Shown: positions 5,261-5,812 of the stretch, piece after piece
How the letters are laid out: each line of letters starts with the position of its first letter
How positions within the stretch are numbered: the first letter of the stretch is position 1
NCBI GenBank assembly: GCA_024643305.1
Contig: JAHENE010000135.1
Coordinates: forward strand, 1-5,812
Origin: Thiobacillaceae bacterium
GTDB lineage: Bacteria; Pseudomonadota; Gammaproteobacteria; Burkholderiales; Thiobacillaceae
Direction: 5' to 3'
DNA length: 5,812 nt
Notes under the pieces: model-generated
The model's input: only the letters and a program-made list of their open reading frames with translations
The model's database searches: none
Told to the model about the DNA's origin: nothing
Made by a program: the position numbers and the translations under genes

Positions 5261-5812
5261 CCAAAATCACTGCAAAAAAACCATCTGTGCCATGGCTGGC
5301 CGGGTTCATCTGCAGATATTCGCCGGTATTGAGGTCTATGCGCTGCGTAGAGAGCACGTCGCTGGCCGGGATCAACTTGAATTCAGAGTGTTCTGCCAGG
5401 AAGCCTTCCACGATGGACTGGTTCTCCTCGTTTAGCAGACTGCAGGTGGCATACACCAGTCGGCCGCCGGGTTTCAGGAGTTTGGCACCGGCGCGAATCA
5501 GGCTGGCCTGAGTTTTGGTGAGCGAGGCCACCGTTTCTGGAGACTGGCGGAATTTCAGATCCGGGTTACGGCGCAGCGTGCCCATGCCCGAGCAGGGCGC
5601 ATCAATCAGCACGCGATCAAGTTTGCCGGCCAGGCGTTTCAGGCGCGTGTCGTTTTCGCTGCTGATGAGCTGCGTTGTCACGTTGGACAAGCCCGAGCGC
5701 TTGAGGCGAGGCGACAGCTTTGACAGCCGCTTTTCACTGATGTCGAAAGCATACAGCCGTCCGGAAGAAGCCATGGCCGCGCCCAGTGCCAGGGTCTTGC
5801 CGCCAGCACCCG
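5247..5812 (-). CDS. Sun/RsmB-family rRNA (cytosine-5) methyltransferase, 5' part missing
   Basis: SAM-dependent RNA m5C methyltransferase of the NOL1/NOP2/Sun family; relatives such as RsmB modify 16S rRNA. Only the C-terminal 187 codons are visible. An ATG at 5774 is not the start: the frame continues upstream through GAGGKT, the SAM-binding motif I, to the window edge. Next come the acidic strand end LYAFD, motif IV DAPCSGMGTLRRNPDLKFR with its conserved Cys (codon 5594-5592), and motif VI YATCS with the presumed nucleophile Cys (codon 5444-5442). It ends shortly after HGTDGFFAVILEKNR, so it lacks the extra C-terminal domain of RsmF. RsmB proper and the second RsmB/NOP paralogue found in many betaproteobacteria cannot be told apart without the N-terminus, so no symbol is given. 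The 3' end is convergent with gmd, and a second diverged copy of its tail lies at 4161-4229. Confidence 0.92.
   Translation of the reverse strand, partial: GAGGKTLALGAAMASSGRLYAFDISEKRLSKLSPRLKRSGLSNVTTQLISSENDTRLKRLAGKLDRVLIDAPCSGMGTLRRNPDLKFRQSPETVASLTKTQASLIRAGAKLLKPGGRLVYATCSLLNEENQSIVEGFLAEHSEFKLIPASDVLSTQRIDLNTGEYLQMNPASHGTDGFFAVILEKNR
5272..5303 (+). repeat. Right copy of imperfect direct repeat flanking gmd
   Basis: Partner of 4186-4217 with 26 of 32 bases identical and no gaps. This copy is the functional 3' coding end of the methyltransferase. The coding similarity extends beyond the repeat to the stop codons of both copies (4161 and 5247). Confidence 0.75.

Noticed and set aside
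5247..5774. Methyltransferase starting at the ATG at 5774
   Set aside because: The frame continues upstream through the SAM-binding GAGGKT to the window edge, so this ATG is internal.
1..5812. CRISPR array, tRNA, rRNA or insertion sequence
   Set aside because: No regularly spaced repeats, no tRNA-like clover, no rRNA stretch and no transposase or terminal inverted repeats were seen; the direct repeats around gmd are explained as coding duplicates.

Overview
This 5.8 kb window looks like chromosomal DNA of a Gram-negative proteobacterium. A FadL-type outer-membrane channel with a signal peptide requires an outer membrane. The style of the encoded proteins (RsmB-like methyltransferase, FadL, long-type acyl-CoA ligase) suggests a betaproteobacterium, perhaps of the Nitrosomonadales; that placement is inference from familiarity, not a database result. 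Five protein genes are visible, and the two at the edges are cut off by the window.

Layout, left to right: (1) an MscS-family mechanosensitive channel on the minus strand, running off the left edge; (2) a strong minus-strand intrinsic terminator preceded by a small hairpin; (3) a FadL/OmpP1-family channel, minus; (4) a long-chain acyl-CoA ligase, minus, whose stop lies 28 bp upstream of the fadL start; (5) a 147 bp spacer holding a 19 bp inverted repeat, a probable remnant of an RNA methyltransferase 3' end, and a probable extended -10 promoter; (6) a short-form GDP-mannose 4,6-dehydratase (gmd) on the plus strand; (7) the C-terminal part of a Sun/RsmB-family rRNA m5C methyltransferase, minus, convergent with gmd and running off the right edge. 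There is no gene-free stretch longer than 147 bp.

The ligase and fadL form a natural pair: the outer-membrane protein admits a long-chain fatty acid or similar hydrophobic compound, and the ligase traps it as a CoA thioester. Transcription of the pair should end at the terminator just before the MscS-like gene. Gmd makes GDP-4-keto-6-deoxy-D-mannose, a precursor of deoxyhexoses in surface glycans, and has no obvious functional link to its neighbours here.

The most notable observation is that the spacer upstream of the ligase encodes, in frame and with its own stop codon, a second diverged copy of the last ~18 residues of the methyltransferase. The two copies sit at a constant offset of 1086 bp and bracket gmd as imperfect direct repeats. 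The simplest reading is that the ancestral minus-strand order was methyltransferase - ligase - fadL - MscS, and that gmd arrived at the methyltransferase 3' end, bringing or creating a second tail and leaving the old one stranded. gmd also has no visible Shine-Dalgarno but has an extended -10 placed so that transcription could begin at or next to the ATG, suggesting a leaderless message starting at this junction.
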